Both the position numbers and the translations under genes were made by a program. A model generated the notes under the pieces. The model saw only the letters and a list, made by a program, of their open reading frames with translations, did no database searches and was not told where the DNA came from. Shown here piece after piece: positions 27,441 through 38,498 of a stretch of DNA of 64,000 nucleotides (position 1 is its first letter; every line of letters starts with the position of its first letter). This DNA comes from Agriotes lineatus (Eukaryota > Arthropoda > Insecta > Coleoptera > Elateridae): positions 46,830 to 110,829 of the forward strand of contig CALNHX010005240.1 in NCBI GenBank assembly GCA_940337035.1, given 5' to 3'.

Positions 27441-27686
27441 TGGAGAAAAAAATTAATTTGCTGCGTGTCTGCAGTATCATTGAGATTTTTAATCCTTGGG
27501 TTATTTGTACAACGCTATATTAAACTCGTCTCTTATTGTATTGCTTGTAAACTGTTGTAATTTTGAGTGCATTTAGATTAGCAGTGGTAATGGTGGTAGA
27601 TATTGTTTGAGAACGTAACTGATATTTCTATTGAAATTGCAGGTTCTAGTTGTTTCTTTATAATGATAGCAACCAATGCCCATGCA

Positions 27687-27694
27687 GTTCCAAC
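27687..27694. repeat. 8 bp target-site duplication, left copy (GTTCCAAC)
   Basis: GTTCCAAC lies directly outside the left end of the hAT element and is repeated exactly at 28981-28988 directly outside its right end. An 8 bp duplication is diagnostic for hAT insertion. Confidence 0.92.
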
Positions 27695-28980
27695 TAGGGA
27701 TGGGCGCGTGACGTGAAAACAGTCGTGTCACGTCGTGAACGTGACTAATATTTGAAAATCGTGACGTAAACGTGAGTGAACGTGAGTGAAAATTTCTAAG
27801 GCGTGATTCACGTTTCACGTTAATTTCACGTTAAATATTTAGTAACGAATAAAAAACTGCAGGGTGCAGCAACTTTTAAATTCATTAAATCACAAATTGT
27901 GCCAAACAATTTACATTATGTGGCTTTATTTTTGGACCCTAATTATAAATCCTTAAAGTTCATACCTTCACATAAAAGAGAAGATTATAATGCAAATAAA
28001 ACTATAGATGATAATGATGAAATACGTAGCAAACGACTCAAAACTGGTACATCAGCATTAGAGATAGCTCTGACGATGACACATGTAATTAGGATGATGT
28101 CGAAACAGAACTAAATTGGTATGTTAAATTAAAATTCGGAAATGTAGATGACATTTTAGGATTTTGGAAAAACAGTGTAAATACGCCACTGTAAAAAAAC
28201 TTATTTTTAAATCAACATTTTAATGTGTAGATGTGTAGATGAACTTATTATTCTAATAAAAGTAATGGTTTGTTTTTTATACTCGGCTAACGCTGAAAAT
28301 GTTAATTACGTTTTATTACTAAACCAAAAATGTATTGTGTAGATGAACCTATTTTTAGAAAAGTATACCTAATTTTTTGTTTTGTATACTCGACTTAACA
28401 CCGAAAATGTTGATTACGTTTTATTTTTAAACTAATTTATTGTGTACTTGTATAGATGAACTTATTATTCTAAGAAAAGTAATGTTTTTGTGTATACTCC
28501 CCTTTAATGCTGAAAATGTTGATCCTTGTACGTAAAAGTACTTTCAAACCTACGAATTAAAAGTGTTGCCTAGCAACATATACCTTCTGTACTCATACCA
28601 ATAAGGGAAACGTCAATTCCAATGACAGATTTTGGTATTAAAAGTAAAGTCTTTGAAGACAGCTGCAAGAAATATATTTGCGAGAAATCAGTATTTATCC
28701 CTTGTCGAAGTTATTGTAGTCAATTTTCATTTTTTTCTTTTTATGTCAACTATTCTGATTGCAACATGTCACGTAAATTATGTCAGGTGCAAAACATATT
28801 TTTAGTTCTCTTTAAGGTTTTTTCATTGGTTTTAAATTTGAACATTATGTTCTATCTGAATTTAAATTTTGAAATAAAAGCTGCGTGTCACGTCGTGAAC
28901 GTGAGTGAACGTGAGCGTGAGCGTGCGTGAACGTGACTGTTTAAAGCAAGCGTGAAACGTGCGTGACGTGAGCGTCTCTA
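27695..28980 (+). mobile_element. hAT transposon, 1,286 bp, internally deleted
   Basis: The ends are imperfect terminal inverted repeats: left TAGGGATGGGCGCGTGACGTG, right (reverse complement) TAGAGACGCTCACGTCACGC. Both subterminal regions are packed with CGTGA or ACGTGA motifs in either orientation (27706-27830 and 28885-28975), as expected of transposase-binding subterminal repeats. A hAT-like transposase remnant lies at 27851-28114. The interior is otherwise AT-rich and mostly noncoding, so the copy is non-autonomous. An exact 8 bp TSD flanks it. Confidence 0.92.
27851..28114 (+). pseudogene. hAT transposase C-terminal fragment
   Basis: The plus strand reads about 87 open codons containing VALFLDPNYKSLKFIPSH, which matches the conserved LDPRxKxLxF block of hAT transposases. 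The rest of the DDE/RNase-H domain, the BED zinc finger and the dimerisation segment are missing. The piece ends at a stop at 28114 and sits inside the hAT terminal repeats, so it is the residue of an internally deleted copy. Confidence 0.75.
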
Positions 28981-28988
28981 GTTCCAAC

Positions 28989-30001
28989 TGCCTATATTGG
29001 CGAAAGATGTATTCATTTGACTACGTTTATAGGAATTTGAATGGGCAACTGATTGTCCCGATATGACTCTAGAATTTTTTGTTGCAATATACTACTCTTG
29101 ACATTCTCCGCCATCAATCTTTAGTTTTCTGTAACCCGCTATCGTTTTCATCCTTGTTTTTTCCTCTCTTACAATGCTTCCAATTTTCTGTCCTCGCTTG
29201 TTAAGTAATGCTGAATGTGCAGCGGAAGAAAACAGCCTTGCATACCGGCCATAAATAATCCCACAAAAATGGATGAAGAAGGAAGCGCATACTCTCAAAG
29301 GTAAGCATATGAGCAACATCCGGTGAAGACGGCCGTCGTATGTCAGCAGACAGATGACTTGCAATCGACAAGGGTTGCGAGAAATTAACAAGCTTTAGAG
29401 ATGTAACGTCCGAATTCGCACAATTAACGTGAACACTAGAAATTAACACACCTTGCTGAATTGTAGGAGCGTCGAATACTAGCTGCAGAAAATTCGCTTC
29501 GCCAGACGGGGTATTGTATTAAGGGGATTGAGGTCGTAATACCCTCGAAGATACAATAATCCGTTGGCGCACCCGAATGATTGAGAATTCCTAACTACCG
29601 GGCAGACGTCGGGCGCCATAAATCCTTTCGCTGGAGCAATGAAACAGGGGAAAATATATACATAATCGGGGCAAGAACTGAGGCATTCTCTTAAAGAAGT
29701 TAATTTCTACAACTATGATTTTCTTACCTCCATTTACTTTTATTTAACATGTTTTCTTTACTGAATTTCCTGTAGTCAATTCTGTTTGAAGAAATTGATT
29801 CACTGTTTTCAATAAATCAGATTTATTTGAAATCGGCAGTGAAGTACGCCGAAATCGTCATTAAAATACGAAAAATCGGCAGTGAAGTAATCCATTGGTT
29901 TACGACTTTTTTGTAGGTGGCGAGGCGACAGATAAACGTCAAACAAAAGTTGGTTTAAATGTTGTAATTACACGATTTCTCGATTTCAAATAAAACATAG
30001 T
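28989..30001. other. Intergenic DNA, moderately GC-rich patch, nothing identified
   Basis: Between about 29200 and 29640 the sequence is less AT-rich than its surroundings but holds no supported ORF. A direct repeat of ATCGGCAGTGAAGTA occurs at about 29835 and 29875. Confidence 0.4.
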
Positions 30002-30002
30002 G

Positions 30003-30122
30003 TACACCTCGGCACTGAAGTTCCTTTTTACCCCTCATGTGGTTTATTTGCCTTGGCCCTACGGGCCTCGGCAACTAAATCCACATTCGTGATAAAAAGT
30101 TATACTTCAGTGCCTTGGTATA
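30003..30122. mobile_element. Short palindromic MITE, about 120 bp
   Basis: The left arm (CTCGGCACTGAAGTTCCTTT...ATTTGCCTTGGCCC) is a near copy of the reverse complement of the right arm (AAGGCACTGAAGTATAACTT...TTAGTTGCCGAGGCCC), meeting at GGCCCTACGGGCC near 30060. TA dinucleotides flank both ends and would fit a TA target-site duplication. No coding capacity. The superfamily is not certain. Confidence 0.7.
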
Positions 30123-31155
30123 CAAACTACTATTATTTCTACATCCATGATAATCGTGTTGTTTCTCTTGTTTTCTTTTTCTTGATTTTAAAATTTTACC
30201 TGATTTGCATCTTTCTTCCAGCTTTCTTTCCTTTTGCTCATGTATTCCTTAAGCTGTCATATTTGCTACCTTCCTCTCCCTGTTGACTAGTATGACTTCA
30301 GGTTGTCTGATCTTGCATCATTCTTTTGTAATAATCGGGTAATCTTAATGTTTTTTTATTGTTTGTAAAAATATTCGTTTCATCCTGTCCTTTTCTGGCT
30401 ATTTTATATCATGTGCTGATGCACGCATCTATGCTGAAGTTTTCTTGGTCATACGCCAATTATAATTAAACTATTAACTTTCGCGCAAACTCCCGAAGAT
30501 CGCGCCACTTCCAGATATCTCGATAACCTCAACGCCGCGCCGTTGCCACCAAACGCCTTTCAGCCAGACCTCTGTGCAGCGCCTGCAGTGAGCATTCAAG
30601 CAACAATGTCTAAGTTGCATGCATTGTCGTCGGTCTTCCCAATCTACACCACACAGAAGCAAAGACCATAATGGCTGTGGATAGCTTGCCGGTCGGAAAG
30701 TTTTCTCCTGCTTTCCAGCTCGCTTCCTGTAGCACCACTGTCTCGTCACGCGCTTTTCTCTTTAGCAGGCTCTTGGGTGGAGAAAATACAGATTTTTAAA
30801 TAGTTCTATCGATGGGCCTCAAAGTCGGTCTCCAAAAAACTACTGTAGTACTATCTTTCTGGAGAAAGTATCTAGAGGGACGCCCTCTCCATATACGCAA
30901 GAAAAAAATAAAACTGTTATAATAGTTCACGAATAGTTTGAAGCAACATTGATTGGGCACCAAATTGTAATAGAACTGTTCTGCCACCTACACTTTTATA
31001 AATTAGTTTTGCGCGTTGTTATTGTCAACTAGCTCACTAGCAATGATATCTCTGTTATTTTACTTACCTCAAATAAACTCAAATAAAAGCCAAATTTGTC
31101 TGCATAGCAAGGAACAACAAATAGATATATTTTCTGTAAAATACAACGCTAACTA
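30123..31155. other. Intergenic DNA with a GC-rich patch at 30475-30780
   Basis: The GC-rich patch stands out from the AT-rich background and carries an open minus-strand frame, but its translation matches no family I know. It may be an old exon or an unclassified repeat. Nothing else is recognised. Confidence 0.35.
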
Positions 31156-31159
31156 GTAA

Positions 31160-32625
31160 TTTTCAATTTAATTAATTTATTTATTATTCAACCAACAGAC
31201 TAAGTCCAATAACAGGTTGAAATTAAAAAAAAATACAATGTAGCAGATGGCGAGAAAAACCCAATCACAAATATAATATAACAACATTGTAAATATATGT
31301 GTATAATAATCATCACTAAATAAATCATAACCGCAGATATACCGTAATTAACAAAAGTAAAATTATATATAAGGATTCAGTAGTTGACTGTAAAAGCAGA
31401 AGTACTGATCATAATGAACAAATCAAAAACATACACCGACAAGAGGCCAACCGAAAGTTTTGTCTTTAGAGCCAGAATGTAACTAACAGAAGTAATAATA
31501 AAAAAAATTATCAAAAACAAATACTTATATACAACATTTACTTAACATTAGTTAACAATTCAGTGACGACATGATCTGAGCCTTGAAGAACTTCTTATTA
31601 TCATTGAAGATATCTATGTTTTGGCAGCGGTTTATAATCCGCAGCATTCTGTTCAGGGGCGAATGAAATGCATAGTTTGTACGCGTTATGGAAATGACAA
31701 AGGTACATTTACGCCTATTGTTATAGAAAGGTACAGCCAGTAGTATATTTTCTAGTATATGTGGAGCATCTACTGTATTGTTTAGCAATTTATATACAAA
31801 CAAGGCGCAGCCAATGTCACGTCTAATTTCCAGACTACAAAATTTAAATTCATCGAGCAAAAGTTTGTAAGATCTCATATGTGGATATATTTGATGTTTT
31901 TTGTAGAACAGAAATCTCATAAACTTTTTTTGTACCTTTTCAATTTCATTTTGATACGCATTATAGTACGGAGACCAAATGATAGCTCCATATTCTAATG
32001 ATGGTCTTACATACAAATTATATAAATATATAAAGGATCGAGAGTTAGTAAAATCAGCTGAGTTGCGCAGTATGAATCCAAGAGATCTATAAGCTTTTTT
32101 AGTGCAACTTTGTATTTGAGGATTAAAAGTTAATTTACTATCGAAAATAATTCCCAAATCTTTTACTTTATTTTTCCTAATTAGATCACTACCTTTAATA
32201 TTATAATCATAACGTAGAGGAAAGGAACTTCGAGTGTATGACACGCAGAAACACTTTGCAACATTTAGAGCTAAATGGTTCCTTTCCGACCAATCAACAA
32301 CGTTGTCTAAATCTTCTTGCAGTTTTAACAAATCGTGAAATGAAATAATGGGCTTATAAAGTTTTACATCATCTGCAAAAATTTGACATTCAGAGTGCTT
32401 TACGTACTCGGGCAAATCGTTAATCAAAATCAAAAAAAGAAGTGGACCTAAATTAGATCCTTGCGGGACACCCGATGTAGCATAATACTTTACCGAAGAG
32501 CAACCGTTGTATACAACGTACTGCTGCCGGCCACGCAGATAGGATGCAATTAACTTTAAAAAACTGTCCGAAATTGAAAAAATATGCAATTTATTTAATA
32601 AGGTATCGTGATGGACTGAAACATA
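31160..32625 (-). pseudogene. 5'-truncated non-LTR retrotransposon, RT C-terminal half
   Basis: The minus-strand frame 32589-31552 encodes about 345 residues. It begins near RT motif A (SVHHDTLLNKL just upstream), then has GVPQGSNLGPLLF (motif B), IFADDVKLY (catalytic FADD, motif C), LNVAKC and KDLGIIFDSKLTFN, and a C-terminal domain with YVRPSLEYGAIIWSP. This is jockey/CR1-group RT architecture. The frame runs into a stop just upstream of motif A, so EN and the RT fingers are absent, as in ordinary 5' truncation. The 3' region continues to about 31160 and ends in AT-rich sequence. Confidence 0.88.
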
Positions 32626-32639
32626 ACATTAAATTAGTT

Positions 32640-33472
32640 GCAGACAGCTGTTTCAGGCGCGGCCTTTGTGCTGACAGCCTACTGCGCATATGCTCGTGTG
32701 CAATATACTCCGAACACTATAAATCGTGCGCTGAAATATTTACTGGATGTCGACCTCGATGGCGACTCTTGATAACCAATTACAGTATGAATCACCCACC
32801 CGCAGTGAACACCAACGAATACTAATTGCGTGATACTTAGATTTAGCCTTCACAAGCCACTTGATTACGCTGCCGATTCCTTTGTTGGCTTTCTGGCGAC
32901 CAAATAGCCAAACTGCCATTTCTGCACGACTTCGGTACCCTTTTACAGCTAACTGGCTGTTATTTCGACTCTAATGTGCTTTCGGATTATCCCTTGTGCT
33001 CATTAAGGAGTCACTTTTACTTGACCAGTGCAAGCCAGTTTTCCCTCCTCTCTCTTTGCAAAACCGACCACTTTTGGCACTTTTATTCGGAAGGCACAAG
33101 TTTAAGACCTATGATGTGTACTTAGAGCTAATTCTAAACATATAACGACAATCAAAAATGAACACAAATGTACAAATCGGCTCTTTATTGAAGTGTTATT
33201 TTAAACATACACAGACGAGCCAGGTCAAGCCCGTTACACTATGAAAGGAAGGAAACTATTCGAAATTAACTTGGAGCCAGCACATCGAACATATTGCTGT
33301 AAAGTCGGACAGACTAGGCATGGTTTACTGGCTGTGCATCAAAGTGATAATAACAGTTATTACATTTGAGATCTTGGTGTAGTGACCAAAGGTAAATCAG
33401 ACAACCACTAAAGATTAGAGGACATAAAGACACGCTCACTGCTGCAATGAGTCTTATAGACCTTCTATGTAA
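32640..33472. other. Intergenic DNA, nothing recognised
   Basis: No coding region, terminal repeat or RNA feature that I can support. Confidence 0.5.
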
Positions 33473-33678
33473 CAGAAGAGCAGTGTTGAATTCAGACTGA
33501 TCACTTCGGGTAGGGGGGGGGGGGGGAATGAAACGTCTGGGGGGTATTTTTACCTATTTCCGCGCAAAGCACCCATTATTTTATAGATAAAAATAAAACT
33601 TGAATATGAAGCGGTAATGTTTCCAGGGGGAATCCCCCCCCCCCCGGTCACCCTCCTGGATTCAACACTGCAGAAGAG
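33473..33678. mobile_element. hAT-type MITE, 190 bp, with flanking 8 bp TSD
   Basis: The element proper is 33481-33670. Its ends are inverted repeats (left CAGTGTTGAATTCAG, right reverse complement CAGTGTTGAATCCAG) and it is flanked by an exact 8 bp duplication CAGAAGAG (33473-33480 and 33671-33678). It has no coding capacity. A run of 14 G (33513-33526) and a run of 12 C (33634-33645) lie symmetrically inside the two ends and could pair in a hairpin. Confidence 0.9.
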
Positions 33679-34252
33679 ACTAAACAGTTTCAACTCTTGC
33701 AAGCGATCTTTTACATGCTGCATTTTATTAGTAGCTGTTTATTAGTAACTTTTTTAATCCATTTTCCTTGTAATTTTTACAATTGTAGACTGCGACTGAT
33801 CTTAAAAATTATTTTTCTACTTTTACCCGAGAATATCGCATGACATCAGAGCTGGCCCTCGCGTAACTGATCATATATCAAAATAAATCGTAATTAAATA
33901 AATAAACAAACGTATTGCCATTATCTCCCACGCCGTTCTGCTTGAGTAACGGAACATTGCAATAATTACTGCGTCGCTTATCACAACAGCAGCATTCGAT
34001 AGGCTATGCGAAGTAGCCTGTGGAACGGCATCTTCAGCTGTCACTGGACAAATGAAAATAGACGAACCCAACGCCCACTGCAATCGCCGTTTTCGCAAAG
34101 CGCGAAAACAAACGGCCTGCGTTCAATCTGAAAATGTAACTAGCACCGAATAATCGGAAAGTACCTAAAAATTTGGTAAACATATTTCCCCGAAGCCACT
34201 GAGAAACAAAGACTTGTGTTAGTTCAGGCATGAAAAGTAGTTAAGTAATTAC

Positions 34253-34410
34253 CGATTAAAACATAGCCTGCCGCCCCCAGACTGTAGAATATTTGCGTAG
34301 CCTCTTTCCTCAGTTCAACAGTTGCGCCGATTTGTGGAGCTGGACAAAGGACAGTTACGGGATCTGAGGATCTTCCGGAATAACTTTCTGCTGCTCCGGG
34401 TGCACATAAG
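34253..34410 (-). pseudogene. Possible SLC6-like transporter exon fragment
   Basis: The minus strand is open for 88 codons and contains PQIGATVELRKEATQIFYSL followed by GAAGYVLIG. This resembles the TM6 block of sodium neurotransmitter symporters (AATQIFxSLxxAxGxLI). A potential donor GTAATT follows LIG at 34252-34251. The upstream acceptor is weak, conserved residues expected just before ATQIF (Trp, Asp) are absent, and no convincing neighbouring exon was found; a weak candidate with acceptor TTACATTTTCAG lies near 34125. It may be a decayed or wrongly recognised exon. Confidence 0.3.
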
Positions 34411-34469
34411 TGGTAAGTTTGATTTAATTGTAATATTGAGTTAATATATTTAATATTGTTACAGAAATA

Positions 34470-35118
34470 TTTTACAATTTTTAATAGCAAATTAGAAATT
34501 TGTATTTTAATTGCTTTTATGCACAGTAGTTATTTAATTACTTTATTTTCGCCTATCGGCAGTATACTATTATTTCTCTGAATTTGCATTTTACAATGTT
34601 GAGATCAAAATATTTTTAAAATTGTGAGATGCTTTCACATTTATGTCATTTATCATATGTATGTTATACTCTAAAAGTACATTTTTGAACATATTAGTAC
34701 AAGAAGACAGGAAATAGGGAAGAGAAAAAGGGTTTTCTTATAGAAATATCATTTTAAGGCGTTCTAGCTTTTTAGAGAAACGTAAGGCATATAGTACACT
34801 TTGAACAGAACGGTTTTTTAGCCTTTCTTAAGTAGTTTTGCGTAATTCTTGAAACTATTAGTGTACACTACCTTATACACTACCCGTCAACGATTTGGGG
34901 TGGAAGCTATTTCGCAAACTATAAGAATTACTAGAAATTATTTATATAGAAGTTGTATGTACGAAGGTGATGCACATTACTGAAATATTTTTATTATACC
35001 GGGTGCCCCCAAAAAGTGGGGCAAACCATTCTTACTTTTTTAAATACGTAGAAGACACTATATTTGAATCGAAATACTACCATTTTAATATAAAGTTGTC
35101 TGGATATAACGTTAATTG
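34470..35118. other. AT-rich intergenic DNA, nothing recognised
   Basis: No supported ORF or element ends. Confidence 0.5.
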
Positions 35119-35876
35119 TAGAGATATTAACGATTCTGTACAAAAAGTTGCTGCATTTCAGGTAGCTGCTGTAAGGAACAGCAAACAGTTGAATGAATGA
35201 CCACATCTACGTGAAGTTTCTTTCGAGTGTAGTATATTCGGTGTATTAAAAATATGCAAAAGGTTCAAAATTTGGAAATTTAATCATTTCGAACTTTCTT
35301 TTTAATAAAACATCCTGTGTATTTTTGTTATTTTGAGAAATAATTTTTTTAGATAATCACATTTAAATATAAAAAATAATCCCCATATGATGTTTTATTT
35401 AAAGGGATAACAAGAAAACGTCAAAATACTATTTTAAGTACTTGAACTCTCCGAACAGAACATAAAAACAGGTTTAAAAAATGAAAATTTAATCATTTTT
35501 AACGCACGAAATGAGCATTGATGCTATACAGATTGCTGAAAATTTTCAGGTTTAATCATTTCGTGTTTTAGAGTTAATTTATTCCCGCATTTCTCTTTTT
35601 ATGGTCACAATTTCGTATATCTGAAAAACAGTTGAATTTAAAAAGGAAGCTCAATAAGAGGCTTTTTAGAAATACAAAAATATACGGTGTGTTTCATTAA
35701 AAGATCTTAAATTATTACATTTGCAAATTTCCAACATTCTGTTACCATTAATACCTAGAGCGTCTATTTTTCACTAAAAAGATGATTCATGAAAAGTACA
35801 ATCTCTAGGAAATTTTTCATTCAACTGTTTTTTCTTTCTTACAGCAGCCGCCTGAAAATCGTTAATACTTCCAAAA
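35119..35876. repeat. Second large imperfect inverted repeat
   Basis: The left arm (35119-35513) and right arm (35560-35876) are diverged reverse complements around a centre near 35535. Diagnostic shared blocks are GCTGCTGTAAG followed by AACAGTTGAATGAA in the left arm (35165-35200) and in the reverse complement of the right arm (35823-35855), plus ATATTAACGATT or GTATTAACGATT at the outer ends. Both arms hold a variant of ACACCCTGTATATTTTT, as does the foldback at 640-1590, so the two may belong to one family. Confidence 0.7.
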
Positions 35877-37109
35877 TAGTAAACGTATGACCCATGCTAC
35901 TTAATAAATATTATAATGTTTAATACGAAATTAATGCATTGTAGTTTGCTAAAGAAAGGTCAGGGTAAGTTGAAAACTACCCTTTGACCAAAAAAGATTT
36001 TTAAACCTTACATTCCAGTAGTTCCACTTTATTTTTGAAAATATTGGCGCAACGAAAAATAGAAAAGGAGAAAATTTAATCTAAAAGGTAGTCTCAACTG
36101 AAAACATAATTATAACGTTTCATATTTTTACATTGTACGTTATTTTTGAAAATATTAGCGCACAGATAAACAAGAAGAGAAAGCGTTTAAAATGAAGAAA
36201 AATAAAAATTAAGTTTTAATTAAAGTTATTATTTAAAAAATATAAAAATATATTTGACACATAATTAGGTTGCTTCCATAAAATATAAATTTTATTATGT
36301 TTGATAAACAACACGGAATATTAAAGTAAATGTAGAAATTCTCTGACTAAAAACTTCTACAGAAATATACTGGTTAATTAAAATTATAGAGAACATAGAG
36401 CACAAATGGGCTAGACAGTAATAGATATATATTTTACCAAGAGGAAATAAGATGGCACATGTACTATTGCACTTGTTGCCTAGCTACCAAAGTAATTTTA
36501 CATTTCGGTTACTCTTACAGTACATAATATTTTACCCTTTTCCAACTCATAGAATTGCTACGTTTAGTACAATTTTATGCAACTTGCATCAAGATTCTAT
36601 TTAATAATAGTAAATTACGCAACTAGTTTAGAAAAGTGTTGTTTTACTGAATAAGTATGGCTGGTTTGAGTACGAACGTCAGCAAGTACTTAAGCGGCCA
36701 TCCGAGTTTAGTAAAATCACTTTTCCAACGCGTTCCGTATACTATTTTATCGCATTTCATTAAAAATGTGACAATAATGTCAAAACATAAACAAGCTGAG
36801 TAGAACTCGTTTCTATATACTCAAGCACAAGAAGCAGCTCCAGTTGATGTTATGCGTTTGACAGTACTGAAGTGTATGTGAAATTTGAGGTTAGCAGGCT
36901 TTGCTTTAGTCTGTATCAAAACTAACTCAAAAACCTAACCCGCGAATATAACCTAGACTGACAGTGCCACCAACAATACACTTGAGTATTGCCGAACGTA
37001 AAACGAATCGCCATTGCTATGCTGCAATAGTTACTATGGTGCAAAATACCACTTTACTCAACGAAACCGGCACGAATGTAGTTTTCCGCGGCGGTTTTGA
37101 ACGTGTGTC
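35877..37109. other. AT-rich intergenic DNA, nothing identified
   Basis: A short direct repeat (TTATTTTTGAAAATATT followed by GGCGCA or AGCGCA) occurs at about 36030 and 36142. No ORF or transposon terminus is supported. Confidence 0.45.
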
Positions 37110-37700
37110 TATGGCCAGCTAATAATAACCGAGGAAAGCGATTACGTTAGATGCAAAAACTGGCGCGAAAGGCTATAAGAGTCCAAATTCCTTCACTATT
37201 GACTGCGACCAAAATCGCCGAATCTGATAGCCACTGAATATACTAAAAATCCTTAAGATGTTACAACCTAACACCTAACTCTATATGCACGAGGCATACA
37301 ATAAGTCAAGTTGCAGTTGACTTATTTCTCAGCTGTCTGATTAGAATCGTACTGCAAGCCGTAAGGCAACGTGACGAAATGATTCGGCATATACATGAGA
37401 GATATTTCTCCAGTCGTGCGTCTCCGCGTGCTGGAAATGGCTCGACTACAATGGGAATCGTTAAGAAGGTAGCTGGACATGAATTAGTTGTAGGCCTGCG
37501 ACTATGAAAAATCTACAGGACTGTTTGGTTCTGTGGTAAAGCTGCCTTGAAAACTGCAGGGTTACAGTCTGCGGACTTTCCTTCGGTTGATGTTGTAAAA
37601 TCATAGGAGGAAAGGGTTCCAAACATTTGAAAGACTAATATTTTGTCAGCGTTGCTGGATAGCACACCTAAACCTCTTACAAATCGTTTCTCCATGTCTT
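37110..37700 (-). repeat. Dispersed repeat copy 1 (same family as 55440-55980)
   Basis: Read on the minus strand, this segment aligns along most of its length with the plus strand at 55440-55980. Shared blocks include GATTTTGGTCGCA, TATTGTATGCCTCGTG, GTCGAGCCATTT followed by CAGCACGC, and TTTACCACAGAAC. One minus frame reads SSYDFTTSTEGKSADCNPAV followed by FKAALPQN, and the other copy reads SFYDFTPPTGEKIADFNPEV followed by FRTSLPQN, so the repeat may derive from a coding sequence. The parent is not identified. Confidence 0.75.
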
Positions 37701-38498
37701 TCTCGTAATAGTATCAGAGCACTACAGGGGAAAACACTAAGCGGGGTGGTTAAAGGCCTAAAACCTCATGAAATTGTCACAAAATGTACAAAAACGAAAG
37801 CAAAGTGGGACACCTAGGTTCGTCAGAGGCGAGTTATGCTTCTGAAATATTTTTGAATTTTAGTATAACTAGATGAATTGTAGCAACTGTATTGTAAAGT
37901 CGGGTAAATTGTACCATATTTTTTCAATATCTCGCTAATAATTTGTTCAAATTGAATTAAATATTGTACTAAGATTATTTAAAATGTTTCTATCAAAATG
38001 CACAATGAAAAACTAGAATTTTAGAATAATAAGCTTTTAAAAAAATGTTGCAAACTGTACAATTTATTTAACCGGTTCGGTAAATTGTACCACGCGGTTC
38101 GGTAAATTATACCATACCAAAATGCATTAGATTTTTTTGTCATTGGAACAGATGAGCAAAACAAAATATCCTAATGACTAAAGCTTCTTATTTATTTAAA
38201 CACAAAAAAAAAACAAATATGGAACACAGGGGTGAAATGTAGAAATGTAGTATATTGCTATATAAAATGCGATAAAAGCTGGTGTTTTAAATAAGAAAGA
38301 GTCCACAATTATTTCTCTCTTTTTATTGTACTGCGGGGTGCTGCTATCTACATTAGATAGACAAACTCAAATTTTCCAATGTAAACATTTCTACCTCAAC
38401 TATTCAACTTAATTAAAGGTTTGTTTCTCTGCTGAGCAGATGCCGTGTGCGTGGAATGCATGCAGACGACAGATGTTTTGGCAGGTGGGCAGGTTCAA
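37701..38498. other. AT-rich intergenic DNA with short repeated motifs
   Basis: The motif GGTAAATTGTACCA (or with TATACCA) occurs three times, at about 37905, 38080 and 38103. Each copy contains a near-palindrome. Nothing else is recognised. Confidence 0.4.

Noticed and set aside
30474..30749. GC-rich minus-strand ORF of 91 codons
   Set aside because: It is open but has no recognisable domain and no neighbouring exon or start context. It was kept only as a GC-rich patch.
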